Below the pieces are notes generated by a model, which was given only the letters and a program-made list of their open reading frames with translations, made no database searches and was not told the DNA's origin. From positions 186,001 to 250,000 of the forward strand of contig ML210153.1 of assembly GCA_004369085.1 (NCBI GenBank): a stretch of DNA of 64,000 bases, written 5' to 3'. Positions within the stretch are counted from its first letter, which is position 1, and each line of letters begins with the position of its first letter. Origin of the DNA: Coprinopsis marcescibilis (lineage: Eukaryota; Basidiomycota; Agaricomycetes; Agaricales; Psathyrellaceae). Position numbers and translations under genes: made by a program. Below, one piece after another: positions 1 to 11,499 of this stretch.

Positions 1-104
1 TGCCCCAGTCACCCAACAGTTACACGACTTGAGGGGAGGTCTTGATATTAGTTGGGACGGAGACCCAAGTGTAGAAAGCTAAGTACATGTATGTGCTTGG
101 ATAT

Positions 105-1436
105 CTATCGTGATTCCTGCAGGTCTTCGATTGGCCTCCTCGGCCACCAATCTGGGGTCCAAGGTGCGACAGACAACAGGTTGTCTTCGGGAAGGGCAAG
201 GTCCAGTCTCATACGACCGTTCTGCGCAGCAGCAGCGTGTTCCAGGCGCAGAAGGGCGAGTCCTACACCATGGACGCTCGTACTTAGCAATTTGCCAGTT
301 CCGCGAGGCCGAGGTCCTTTCTTTGCACCGCTGGCATCGTTTTCCATTTGTTGGACAGGCTTAATGTCCAGATCGGGCGGAAGCGATGTTGGAAGCGTGA
401 TTGGCTTGACAGAACTTTTCCAGATGTTGTCAGAGGACAAGGCAAGCAGACATCGTGAACCGCATACCTGGTGACCTCGGGATTGTAGATTATAACGGGG
501 TGTATTCGTTTACGTACCACGCCGGTATGGTAGGTGCGCACCGTCAGCTCTTGGCCAACATAACACCCTTTTCTGTAGTCGACTTGACGGTCGTTAGCGT
601 GTATTAATTGGGGCGGAGGTGTATTGGCTTACCTGCTCCCATCATGTCAAGGCTTGAATCCATAGGGAAGGCCTGTAAGGGAGGTATGTCGATATTACCC
701 TCCGGAACTCCATGTAGCATCCTATGGAGGAGATAGTCGTCCGACGATGCAATGTCATGGGTAGAGGATTCCTGGGCTTGTACAATTTAGGCGACATAAT
801 AGGCAAACAAAGGGTACACACGTTTCTCCCCGCTACGCACTAGAAGCCTCCTTCCCATTCCAACACCCCGCCTGTCGTGAATGACTCCGGGTGTGGTTCC
901 CCAGGGCGAACCGCCAGCCTCAACGCTTGGATCCCAAGTAGGTTCCACAGACCCACTTCTTGCCCAAGCCCAAGTCCGTGGGGTCTCCCATATTTTGTCT
1001 TTCTCGGACCCCCAAGCAGCCCAGACGTCGTATTCACCTGATAAGTCGCGTACTTTGACCTTTGACCGGAGCACATGACGCTTCAAGTAGGCGAGTAATG
1101 GAGGTAGGTCTTCATTTGACGATAGTGGCGGCGAGTATTCGATGAGATATGAGGGACCTTTCTTCGATGTGGGATTTGGGTCTGTCCAGATAAACACATC
1201 GTATAAGACTCTTCCCTAGAGATAGACATGAGCTAGCGTCTTGCGTCGGCACTAGCGAAAATGGCCACCTGTGCGTGCAGAAAGGCGGAAAACTGGGGAG
1301 GCTTGACTTGTGATGTCAAAATGCCGTTCAAAAAAACATTTGCATCTGAGCCCGATACCGATATTAGAGCTCGGTTAGCGACTGGGGCCAATGTAGGTGT
1401 TTTGCGGAGGAGAGACTGGATGACGGCTGGAACCAT
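105..1436 (-). CDS. CAF17: Mitochondrial iron-sulfur cluster assembly factor IBA57/CAF17
   Basis: Folate-binding YgfZ/GCV-T family protein that acts late in mitochondrial [4Fe-4S] cluster maturation. The first exon (ATG at 1436 to about 1269) encodes a short mitochondrial leader and the family N-terminus [18 protein letters not shown]. An intron (about 1216-1268) joins HAQ to [12 protein letters not shown]. Later exons carry the signature [12 protein letters not shown] (around 540-590) and [12 protein letters not shown]. The last intron, starting after NPEVT, restores the frame to a C-terminal segment ending in a VPDWWP-like stretch (TPDWWP), and the stop is TAG at 105-107. At least five exons are needed. 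The start is fixed by the leader-like N-terminus and by COA5 starting 83 bp away on the other strand. The gene appears intact. Internal edges around 600-800 are approximate. Confidence 0.9.
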
Positions 1437-1518
1437 GACGCGTGCGAACCCGATCAGCTCGACAAGTTTTCGCCGGTGGACAGCGTTTGAACCTGACCAC
1501 GACTACGATTTGGCCCAC
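1437..1518. promoter_or_regulatory. Shared divergent promoter of CAF17 and COA5
   Basis: Only 82 bp separate the two start codons, so both 5' UTRs and both promoters must lie here or reach into the partner's coding region. I see no TATA box. Co-expression of the two mitochondrial assembly genes is an inference from the geometry. Confidence 0.5.
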
Positions 1519-1867
1519 ATGTCTTCATCTTGCCAAAGTCTACTAGCGGCGCTCAAGGACTGTTTATTACACTCTGACTGCGTCGTGAAGAAAGGGCATC
1601 TACCCTCCGAGTGTCTCCGGGAACATTTCGACGAGTTGCCGGAACAGTGCCAATCTCTAAGGAAGGCGACATTCGAGTGTAAACGGGCGATGGTGAGTTC
1701 TAGTTTCCTTTTTGCTCTAAGATAGAAAAGTGACAGCTGGCTATTCCAAGCTGGACATGAGGAAACGTTTTCGCGGTAACATTGTTGGATCCCAGTTCGA
1801 GTATATCCCTCAACAATCCCCGTCCTCGTCACATCTTGAAGGAGGCCCGGAAACGCCCAAGTCATGA
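1519..1867 (+). CDS. COA5: Cytochrome c oxidase assembly factor COA5/PET191 (twin CX9C)
   Basis: Small intermembrane-space protein needed for assembly of respiratory complex IV. Exon 1 (1519-1692) and exon 2 (1751-1867) join across a GTGAGT..CAAG intron to give 96 residues. Two CX9C pairs are visible, C5-x9-C15 and C44-x9-C54, with two more cysteines at 21 and 32, the PET191 pattern. Such proteins are imported and oxidatively folded by the Mia40 relay without a cleaved presequence, which fits the lack of a leader. The tail after residue 65 is Ser/Pro-rich and not conserved in the family. The start chosen is the ATG directly before SSSCQSLL. An upstream in-frame extension to 1261 runs through the antisense CAF17 exon and was not used. 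Confidence 0.93.
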
Positions 1868-2309
1868 TCATTGTCGGAAACTAGTCTCCGTTGCCTTCAA
1901 AACTAGCACCACTTATACAACGCGTTCCCCGATACCCTGTGACTATCTTATGTCCTGGGAATGCCCCGACCGATCCCTGTTCAACCTCGTTTCAATGGAT
2001 GAAGGTGCTGGGATGTAGCCTCACATCCGCGCTTTGCCCTTCACTGTTGGCCAACTATACCGACAATTGGACCTTGTCAGACCACAGGGGATTTGTGCGA
2101 GAACGCGCCAGGGCTAGGAAGTCCTTTTGGATTCTCACCTGGCCAGGACGTGTCAACAATGTTTTCGGATATCATATTAATACAAAATACCAGTCGCAGC
2201 TATTGCACTACTATAAATTGTATGATACAATTAGGATTAATAGACTGGTGCGAATCACGTGGAAGAGGGGATGTGTTGTGGTGCTGGTTTCGTGGTTGTC
2301 ACAACCGCG
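1868..2309. other. Intergenic, COA5 3' side and DUF1640 gene promoter
   Basis: No convincing gene. Several overlapping short ORFs on the plus strand have no recognisable motif. It probably holds the COA5 3' UTR and the promoter of the next gene. Confidence 0.4.
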
Positions 2310-3408
2310 ATGCTCTCTCGCCAACTACGTCGGCTGCCTTTAATGGTTCACAGTCGACGATGTATCTCTCAACACTCTATGGGAGACCCGCCGACAGCTA
2401 AAGAAATCGCCCTTACGCACCCAAAGGATCCAGGGCTTCAGTCTGCACCGACATCGCCCCCTGCTACTGGTCCCAGCCCATCTCCTGGCAATGGCCTCGA
2501 CCCATCGCCAAAGACAGGGCTTCTCAGCAGCCAAGCAGGCTCCATACACAGCCCATCGTATACCAGCCCTCCTTTCAACACCCATAGCTTCTTTAATGCA
2601 CTCGAGAGGACCTTCCCTGAGAATACCGCCCGCAGTCTAATGCGAGCAACTCGTGCCCTCCTCGTAGACAGGATTGGCAAAGTCCGGAGAGAGGGGTTGA
2701 ACGTCAAGGATCTCGATAACGTGCGTCCCACATCAACTCGAGTCGCTTACATTCGACCCATGCGATATCCTAGCAAGCTTACTTGTTCCGTGCAGCCGTA
2801 AGGGAACTGCGTGCAGAAATTACAATGAACACGAAGAAAGAATCTGCGACCATCGTGTCGGCGACTAGTGCTCTAAGAAGAGAGGCAGATAGGCTCGACG
2901 TGAAGATGAAGGAGGACATCACTACACTGAAGCATGAGTATGTTCTACTTCCAGTTTGATTGTGACATCCCTGTTGACCGCTTGGTAGAATCCAAATGGA
3001 ACTTGATACGAGAAAGAACGAAGTAAACACCGACATCAAGCAGATGGACATTGAGATAGAAGTACGGGTTTCTATTTGGTTTTCTGTGGTCGACCGCTTG
3101 CTGAATGTGATGGTTTAGGAACTTCTTAACAAGGCTGTGATTAGGGTCAGTGACCTACGCACCGACGTCGAGGAGGCAAAGTGGGATATAATGAGGAAGG
3201 CTGTCCGTAAGTATCATCTTCTCTGCATCGGTCTTCGGTTTCTGATGCCCTGCCTGCAGTAACGTTGGCTGGATTCATCATGGTCATTATTATTTCGATG
3301 GAGATGAAGGCTGACCGGGAGCCTAAATCGATACCCAAATCTTCAGTTAACACTGAGGCACATATACCACCTGCGGAAGGATTTGAGAAATTCGACCATA
3401 TGACATAG
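2310..3408 (+). CDS. DUF1640 coiled-coil protein of the mitochondrial inner membrane (CCDC90/MCUR1/FMP32-like)
   Basis: The chosen ATG (2310) opens an Arg/Ser-rich leader, [11 protein letters not shown], typical of a mitochondrial presequence; codons upstream in the frame look like UTR. Exon 1 (2310-2720) carries a Pro/Ser-rich linker and the start of the DUF1640 domain ([20 protein letters not shown]). Four further exons encode [15 protein letters not shown], a long coiled coil (about residues 150-235) and one membrane segment ([12 protein letters not shown]), then a short acidic tail ending at TAG 3406-3408. In animals the family includes the calcium-uniporter regulator MCUR1 and CCDC90B; in yeast, Fmp32. 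The family is known for a head-neck-coiled-coil-membrane layout, which this protein follows. The exact function in basidiomycetes is not established. Confidence 0.85.
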
Positions 3409-3510
3409 AGATATTTTGTCACACTCTGTAGAGCAAGAGAGTATTGCAATGATGTAATCTACATGTATTTCACTCGGCATAATATAATACAACATTCCAT
3501 AGTAGCCATT

Positions 3511-4088
3511 CTAGACTTTCAATTTGTCCAGGTTCTTAACAAGGTCGTCAGCGACTTTATCTGACTGCTTGGATCCGGAAGGTGTTGTCTTTGAATCTTC
3601 CTGGTTTGTGGTGGTATCCGCAGCGGCAGGGGGGGTATCCTCGTCATCCTCCCAATTGTCAGGGACCTCATCTTTCGAAACGGACTTTACCCGCTCTTTA
3701 TCTTTCTTCTCCTTTCGCTTCGCATTCTTCTTCGCCCCCTTGGACATAGGTTTTGAAGTGATTAATGCGTCCGCAATAGTTGGCGGTGTCCATCCGATGA
3801 TGTGGCCCTTGGGCAGGTGGTTGGCGTCCATTTGGGCTTGCTTGGTGCCTCTGAAGCGCTTAACATCTTCTTGAGGCGTGAATCCAGGTCGTATTTTCAA
3901 GGATTTCCTAACCCTAAAGCCAGAGAACAGAGCACAATGTTGTCAGAGGTGCGAATGCAGTTAAACTGTATAGGTAGAGCATACGAGCCATCTGGACGCC
4001 TAGATTCGGGGACGACGCGTTCGAGGGTGACGGGGTCGAGTGCGATACCGGCGGTGGTCTTTTCTGGATTCAAAGGAGGGCGAGACAT
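3511..4088 (-). CDS. PYM1: PYM, partner of Y14 and Mago (exon-junction complex recycling factor)
   Basis: Exon 1 (3985-4088) starts [17 protein letters not shown] and covers the Mago-Y14-binding N-terminus, including [13 protein letters not shown]. An intron (3914-3984) joins this to [17 protein letters not shown], the usual PYM continuation. Exon 2 (3511-3913) encodes [10 protein letters not shown], a Lys-rich block ([16 protein letters not shown]), an acidic stretch, and ends [11 protein letters not shown] removes exon-junction complexes from spliced mRNA at the ribosome; the family is about 150-200 residues and this protein is about 168. The ATG at 4088 is preferred over the one at 4241 because the N-terminus matches the family there. 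It is divergent with GPN3. Confidence 0.9.
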
Positions 4089-4242
4089 GGGTTTTGACTT
4101 GCAAAATAGTGTTACTGAACTTGAGCTGGCTGAGGCGATGCGATTAGATTCCAGTATAGATCGGACTTTGAATCCATCAAACCCCAATTTATGTGAGTCG
4201 CGTCTTGCGACTACAAACCGTGTTTTCAACCAATTCGACACT
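4089..4242. promoter_or_regulatory. Shared divergent promoter of PYM and GPN3
   Basis: 154 bp lie between the two start codons. No obvious TATA element. Joint use of this interval is inferred from spacing alone. Confidence 0.45.
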
Positions 4243-5478
4243 ATGCGTTATGCAGTTCTCGTCACTGGCCCTGCTGGCGCAGGCAAATCCACATTTTCGA
4301 CAGCATTCATGACTCACCTGCAGAACTCCAAGCGGACAGCTCATCTTGTCAACCTCGATCCAGCAGCAACACCAGAAAGTTTCGAATATGCACCAGTCAT
4401 TGACATTAAAGACCTCGTGAGCCTGGAAGATGTCATGAACGAACTCGAGTATGGGCCGAACGGTGGCTTGGTTTACTGTTTCGAGTAAGTCCCTCATCAC
4501 CCATGAGACAGCGTGAAAATCCTTTACCGGTCTTCAAGGTATCTCATGGAAAATATGGACTGGCTCGAAGAAGAACTTGGCGGATACGATGACGACTATC
4601 TCATCATTGACTGTCCAGGTTCGTAACAGATCTTCTCTCAGATCCACATGTATTTGCTGACAATGTCTCCTAGGTCAAATTGAACTCTATACACACCACC
4701 CCTTCCTTCCCGCTTTGGTTCAGAATCTTCAGCGCTTGAACATCAGAGTGTCTGCGGTGTATTTGATTGAATCGCAGTTTATGGAAGACAAGTACAAGTT
4801 TTTCAGGTGTGTCAGGTTATTTCTGTCTGTAATCTGTCATTTACAGCTATCCATTAGTGGCGTTCTCTCTGCAATGTCTGCCATGGTCAATCTAGAAATA
4901 CCGTGGATCAATATCATGTCTAAGATGGATCTGGTTCTACCTGACTCGCAGGACAAGTCTAAAGGGGCGAGGAACGGACTGAGAAGGCGGAAAGATATTG
5001 CACGGTGCGTTTCGGCAGGATCCTTGCCTTCGTTCTCCTGCTCAATATATCCTGAAGGTACTTGGATCCAGACCCTCTCCTTCTTGTCGGTCGTCCGGGG
5101 GAAGGAGACGCAGACTCAAATCCGCGCTTTCATGCGTTAAATCAAGCGCTCGTACAGCTTGTATGTCATTTGCTTCCCTGGCCGAGTAGAGTCAGACTCA
5201 TGAGGCGGATATGGATAGATTGAAGACCACCCACTTGTCTCCTTTCTACCACTGGACCTGAAAAATACCGATTCTATCGAAACTGTCATCAGCCATATCG
5301 ACTACACGATGCAGTACGGAGAAGACGAGGAACCGAAAGAGGTAAGACTGGAGTTTACCTGTGGTCATTCAATCGTCCGAGTCACGCGTGTCCTGTGCTA
5401 TCATTTAGCCCTGTTACTGATTTCATTTGATTACAGCCCCATGACCTGGATGAAGGCGATTTCCAGGAGCTTGAGTGA
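4243..5478 (+). CDS. GPN3: GPN-loop GTPase 3
   Basis: Cytoplasmic GTPase that helps assemble and import RNA polymerase II (and III). The N-terminus begins [17 protein letters not shown], with the P-loop at residues 9-16. NLDPAA and the family-defining Gly-Pro-Asn loop ([16 protein letters not shown]) follow. [15 protein letters not shown] is the G3 region, and MSKMDLV carries the guanine-specificity motif. Six introns can be placed; for example TTTTTCAG at about 4808 joins TGGCGTTCTC to give KFFSGVLSAM. The protein ends [12 protein letters not shown] with TGA at 5476-5478. All motifs are present and the gene looks functional. Confidence 0.93.
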
Positions 5479-5893
5479 TCGAAAAAGTCATTTCGGGTGC
5501 GAAATATGCTCAAGGTGCAGTGCAACACGACCTGGACTCCTCGCGGCATGACGATGGGATGCGGCATGTTATAGGGGTGGTGGAAACTTGAAATGGTGGC
5601 TACAGGACTTGTCTTCACACCATTAATTACCACTGGTTTCCGACAATGAGTTGATGAAGACTGTTAGCGGAATTCGCTGTTGGCTCGGAATCAGTGGTTG
5701 ATAAGATATAGATTTGATGCTCCCACGTGTTACACACAAGCTTTGGTGACAGGGCGGTGCTTTTGTCGTCCACAAGCTGAGTTGGTTCGGAACTATTGGC
5801 TTGCTTTCTCCCATTACTTTCCATTTCCTATCCACTGCGCGCATTCGTGTATATTAACCTATCTACCCTCTTCTCTTCTTTCTTTCCGCCAAA
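5479..5893. other. Intergenic, GPN3 3' side and promoter of the Gly/Tyr-rich gene
   Basis: No convincing gene. A pyrimidine-rich tract (about 5866-5890) sits directly before the next ATG, a common context for the start region of expressed fungal genes. Confidence 0.4.
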
Positions 5894-6497
5894 ATGACAT
5901 CGTATTACCCGTCACAAGCCGCTTCAGCCTACGGCCAGCCAATGTACGCACAACAACCAGGCTACATGGCTGGTTCAGCCTATGGCGTACAACCTATCGG
6001 CGGTGTCATGTATGTGCCTTCTTCTTCTTACTCTCACCCTTCCTACGACGGCCACAATCACCATCTTCGCCGTGGTCGATCTAGTCGCTTTCGCCGGGGC
6101 CACTCATATCACGAACAACGTCCTTACTCGTCTTATTACAGTGGGGCTCAACCAGTTATGGCCGCTGCACCAATGATGGCTACACCTATGGTCGTATGTT
6201 TTCTCAAAGCCTCGCATTTGGCTCATGCTCACCACGCGGACCTCTTTTCGATAATCTAATCAGCAACCTGTAGCTGGGATGGCACCGGGAGGGTACTATT
6301 CGGGCTACAATGGCGCTCGCCTGACATTCGGCCAACGCATGCGGATGTTCTTTGGGCTTTCTCCAGTACCTGCTTTCAAATACAGGTCGGAGCGAAACAG
6401 CTGGGGTTTCCTGGGATATTCGCGGAGGCAACGCTATGTTGATCCACGGACGGGAGGCGAGGTCGATCGTGATGGTCGACCCGTGATCAGAGTTTGA
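5894..6497 (+). CDS. Gly/Tyr/Ser-rich small protein of unknown function
   Basis: Two exons (5894-6193 and 6264-6497) join across GTATGT..ATCAG to give 177 residues. The first half is a low-complexity Tyr/Gln/Ala/Pro/Met region (SYYPSQAASAYGQPMYAQQ) with a His/Arg-rich patch (HNHHLRRGRSSRFRRGH). The second half is more ordered and likely the conserved part: LTFGQRMRMFFGLSPVPAFKYR, then GFLGYSRRQRYVDPRTGGEVD. No membrane segment or signal peptide is evident. The Tyr/Gly-rich half resembles prion-like or phase-separating sequences in composition, but that is only compositional. I do not recognise a named family. Codon order and a clean splice support a real gene. Confidence 0.75.
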
Positions 6498-6848
6498 GTT
6501 TGGATAATATAGTCGATTCCGCGCAGCGCCACAAACACGACGACTATGCAACGCCATTTCAACGACCCACCACCTTCACGAGTCCAACGTATTATTATGA
6601 TCTGTACCTTAACATGCCTACTCCTACGACTGGTCAAAGGTAGTGTAATGTACAAATGACGATTAGTTTGAAAACGAAAGAGAAGAAATGTTAAACGTTG
6701 AACAACGATGTAAGACTAGAATGAGTACAATCGACTAACAAGAAAAGCTTTGCACACTATACGTATTGCAATAATGATAGCTGGTAAAGAGGATGAAAAC
6801 AAGAGGATCCTGATCGGTATACACAGGCGAGGTTCCTGGCCCTTTCAT
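6498..6848. other. Intergenic between convergent genes
   Basis: Holds the 3' ends of the Gly/Tyr-rich gene and of the large GTPase. A-rich stretches around 6660-6740 could contain polyadenylation signals for either strand. Nothing else is visible. Confidence 0.4.
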
Positions 6849-9800
6849 TCAGTTCATGTCAACGTCTTCGTTCAGACTGGCAGACTCTTCCGCTTTCTTC
6901 GCAGCGGCAGCTTGGAGCCAGAGCTTGACTTGGTCTTGAACGTCTGTCGCAATATCTAGGAGCTGCGTCCTCGCCTCCAACTGCGAAGGGTCGTCGCGAA
7001 CATCCTCCCATAGGACAGCAAGGTTCACTTCGATCTACAAATGATCAGAACAATTAGGGTCTGGCGCAAAGATGTTCCTACCTTTTGTGCCAGATCGCCC
7101 AATGAGTTGTCCAAGGCTTCTCCAATTGAGCCTGCAGCGCTGTCGAGACGACTCAAAAGAGCGTCGGCTCCACCCTCGAAGATGTCGCTCTTATTCTCTT
7201 CAATTTCATTTCGGAAAAAATCCTGAAACGAATGTGGTTGTTAGCGGGCAATTGTGAAAATCAACACGATAAAAACCTTTTGCCGCGCAACACTTCCCGT
7301 ACCCACGAAATCCATAGCTTCGTCATAGCTAGTTTTCAAACGGGCTTGTACATGTGGCGAAAGTATGCGGGACGTTTCCTTCTGCTCAGTGTTCATGCTC
7401 TCCCGGACAGCAGCCATCACGCCTTGCAGAGCGACCTGGGCCTCCTCCATACATGCCTCACCTTGCAATCGAGTACGATCCTTCAATCCTGGCGCCGCCG
7501 AAGCCTCCACATCCTTTAGTAGCCCGGTAACGGCTTTGAGTACGTTGGACTCGAACGTCGCGAACAAATCTGTTTCGAACAACTGTCCCCAAGACTGGGC
7601 AATGGCTCTAGTAAATGGGTTGACAAGTTCAACGTTCAAATCTCGACGCCAAAGGCCATGTCGTCGCAGAGCTTCGGTCATTGGTCAATGCCTTGCATAA
7701 TGTTCACTGTTAGGAATGGGCTTACTAGCGCGATAGCTGCTCCAATGCATAGAGGCGCAAAACCCATCGACAAGAGAGACCGCCGCATTTGCCGCCTGAA
7801 TCGCGATGAGGATTGTAAACTCAATTAAGGTTGGCAAGTAGAAACGTACATCAGTTGCACCCGTAATGCACTTCTTTTCCAGTCCATCCTTGAATTTATT
7901 TTTGAGTTCATCAACACAGTCGTTGGTCAAGTCACAGAATTTCTGGGGAAATAATTAGCTATCGCTCTCGGGGGTGGCATCAGCACCTACAGAGCAGAGC
8001 TTGTACGCAACGCCCTCGTTATCGACGGCATTTTCGTTTTGCTCAGAATCATCCATGGTGTAAAGATCATCGCTTTCAGCAAAACGAGCCAAAGCATCAT
8101 CGTCGCTGTCGAATCTGGCCCACGCGTCAGCGGGAGCCGCAGGTTTTTCGGATATGACAGTTTCCCAATGTGCACGCAAATCGGTACGATCTTCAATTGT
8201 CACTTCGCCTATTCCCTGGATGTAGGTGTGGATCGACTTGGCAAAGGTTCCAAGTTGGGTCATAAAGTTGCGCACGCCACGCTCTCGCGAAGCAAGGGTG
8301 AGCTGATGACACCATTGCTGGAGATCAGGAATCCCAGTGTCTTCAACATTCGAGAAACATGAAGGGACCCCATCGCCTTTGACTTGACCTACGTGAATAA
8401 CTCGTGAATCGGCATGTCACATGTGTGCTGTATAAATGATGCGCACCTTTCAGTCTGACGTAGTCCCGGCTAGAGCACGTAAATACAGGTAGATTGATGG
8501 CTTGATAATCTTGCGAACAGCAGCATCAGCACGGCCAAGGCATAGGTAGTAGTAGGCACACACCTCGACTGTTGAAAGTTGGATTGAAGTTTTCAGGATC
8601 ACGCTCCTCTGCAGCAGCATCTACGCGAACGAAGATGAGAGGATGAGACAGATTTGAAAATTTGCTGCGCACCATCGAGTTCCTTGAGGCCTGTCCGGAA
8701 GTCCTCCTTGAGAACGTCGCGTGAAAACTAAGGGAGAGGGGGTGTAACTAAACAACCAATGGAGCAAGAATCAAGATCATGCAAACCTCAGAGCGTTTCT
8801 TCGAGCAAAACGCATTCTTTTCCTTCTGTGCTTTCGCCAATGATTTCTCTAGCGAGGAAATGCGATCAGCGGCTTCACGTTTTTCGTCCTTCGCATTCTT
8901 AGACCTTTCCCGAGCCTCCTTGATTGCGTACTTAACAGACTCGATCTTTGCATTGAGTGTGTCTTCAGTTTCATCGTCGTTTTCGACGGCCAGTCCTTTT
9001 TCAACTTCAAGCTCAGAGTCCGAATTCCCGTCATCGTTGGACGATTCATCGGAGTCCGAGAGAGCATCAGAATCAACATCGTCGCATTCGCTTTCTTCGG
9101 ATTCAGGCGCTGAAAAATCTTCGTTTGAATCCAGGTCACTTTGGGCACTGCGGCGACGTTTGGGAGATTTCTGTTTGCCGTTTCGCTTGTTCTTCCGCTT
9201 CTTTCCAACTGAAGAACTGTATGTAGGCTGGGGCGCAAATTTTGATGTGTATGGCTCCCCGTCTTGGAGTGCTTTAAGATGCTTCTTATGATCTTCCAGC
9301 CGGGCACGTAGGTCGTTTGTTTCGCGTTCGGATTCTGGAGACAGCTTTCAACTTGATTTGCATTGCTGCAAGATGAGAACAACCCACTTTTCAACAATTT
9401 ATCCGCCCCGTTCTTACACTTCTTGTATTCCTTTATTTGTTCCGTCACATCACCAATCTTCTCTTCGATCCTCAGAAGGTCGGGATCATGATGAAGGCGA
9501 AGTGCGTGGATGACCTCCGAGCAGGAGATATCATCGCATTTACTCGCAATAAAAGTGATGCAATGATCGTCATAACTAAGGGTATGGTCAGTGCGTGCTT
9601 GACGTGCAGCTTCAACTCAAGACAGGGAAACCTACTTTCCATCTGCAAGATCAAATTAGGACGCTTTTCAACTACTCGAAGTAAATTGGTCACGTACCCA
9701 CTGCAAAGGAGGGTTAGTGTGAGAAGGAGAAGAGGGGCATAGGGAATGGGAACTGACTCATTAGTTGCATTTTGAACGCATCGCCCAAAAGGTCTGTCCA

Positions 9801-11499
9801 TCAGATAAGTTAAGCAACGACCCATAGTATCCCAAGGTGCAGGTACCTTTAGCAGTCTTGTCGTCGACAGCCCTAGTAATAGGAGCAAGAATCCAGATAC
9901 AACTGGCCTTCTTCATGTATTCCTTCGCGATGTTGTTCCTTGCTGCATTTGCATCGGCAACACCTGGACTTGATAAGCATAATCCGAAATGCGGACGATG
10001 AAATGACAAAGACACACCAGGAAGATCAACTAGAACAGCACCGGTCGACAATGCTTTCGAAGGACAGCGAACATTGACTTGACGAATCAGTGGCCACAAC
10101 GCAGCATCGTCGTTGGCGTTGGAAGAGGAAGAGTTTGCACCCTTCCCGACTTCCGAAGTTTTATTCGCAGCTTCTCGAATTTTGTCCATCACGGTCTTTT
10201 CCTTTGGCTTATCATTCTTTTTCTTCCCGCCCTTATCACCGCGCTTTTGGTCCTTCGAATCGATATACTCCGCAATTTGCTTCCCGAAGGTTTTGGAGTC
10301 CTTCGCGATAATCTTCTTGGTAGTTCCAAGAATCCCAGATATATCTGAAGTATCCTGCGTTGAGTGTGGAGCCAGGATCACATGATACTGATGAGCATAC
10401 TTCTATCATACTTGATAATGTCGTCCGGAGACATCTTGACCAAGCGCTCGATTGAAATAGAAGGGTAAACTGCATGAACCTGTGCCCAACGAGTTAGACG
10501 CCGAATGTCATGTAAGAATTTTGATTGATACCGCAAACCTTTTGCCAGGCGATGCCCGCATCGCTCTTCAAATCTGTGGTCCGTTTAACATTGCCGTCTT
10601 CGTCCGTTAGGTCGGGCAAGAGGACTGCTAGTTCCTGTCGCCATTCTGCCTCTGACAAAAATGCTACATCCCCGTCGATACTAGGCTTTTTGTGATACGC
10701 AATCTCGGTGACGACGGCCGTGCAAGCTGCGAGCGAGTTATGTGAGCTATCCTGCATACAAACAGCGAGCATATATTCTATTACCGCGCATACCGCTTGT
10801 CGGTACGATATTATCTGCAACACCGTTGGTTATATGCATACATGTACGGAGGAGTAGCTTACCATCCAGAATAGCGTTCAGAATCGACGACTTTCCTGCG
10901 CCAGTTGCTCCACAGACTGCAATGAGTGTGGTGGGCGAGCTTTGAGACCTTAAGCTAACGGCCGACCCCAATAAGGAAGGCGAAATAAATGATCTGGAAA
11001 TAGTACTTACTTCTCCATATCGCGTTTCCAGACCTCCTGACGCATCTTGGTCCCCACAATGAGGTTATTTACGCATGGCTGGATTGATTCGATCATCTTT
11101 AGGCCTTCCTTGAGTGCGTTTTCGGGGTTGTAGGGAATTTCTGCCATGGTATTATACTTGCGGTACTTGACAACAGGGCACTGAAGTGCAAGGACTGCTT
11201 TCACGGGTACTTTTTGATCTAAATCCTCGTTTTTGGATTCTCGCTTGACCTGGGTATAATGCTTTTCTGGGCGTCAACGCGTCAACGTCACCATTGAAAA
11301 ATGTACTTACACCAAGCAGATCATTCCGAGGCTCCGCCTTGACCAAGCCAGACGTGTTTTCAAGCCGCGAATCGCGATTAAATGGATTCAAGGGAGGCAT
11401 GACGCCTTCCTTAGGCTCAGGTTTGACGTACTGTACGACAAGTTAGGGACTTCGACTTGAATGTGGAACCTTGAAAGGCCAGGGGGTTGATTTTACCAT
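6849..11499 (-). CDS. Large dynamin-type GTPase, nuclear GTPase SLIP-GC-like
   Basis: A multi-exon gene of roughly 1,000 codons. Exon 1 is short (MVKSTPWPFK, ATG at 11499; its donor is weak, so the first ATG could be further in). The G domain has a P-loop CGATGAGKSSILN (about 10880-10920), a G2 region VPTSGM..ACTAVVTEI interrupted by an intron, G3 DLPGV (about 10030) and a G4-like ASKCDD (about 9550). A Lys-rich insert lies between G2 and G3. After the G domain comes a basic NLS-like patch (KKRKNKRNGKQKSPKRRR), a long Asp/Ser/Glu stretch, a coiled coil (about 8780-8950), and a helical C-terminal region with LRRHGLWRRDLNVELVNPFT. TGA at 6849-6851. The motif order matches fungal relatives of vertebrate SLIP-GC (NUGGC). 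Its role in fungi is unknown to me. Confidence 0.82.

Noticed and set aside
1..104. Possible gene at the left edge
   Set aside because: Only 104 bp downstream of the CAF17 stop, with no open frame long enough to judge.
8779..9291. Plus-strand 170-codon ORF rich in Ser and Phe
   Set aside because: It is the antisense shadow of the Asp/Ser/Glu-rich linker of the large GTPase on the minus strand; repetitive GA codons keep the opposite frame open.
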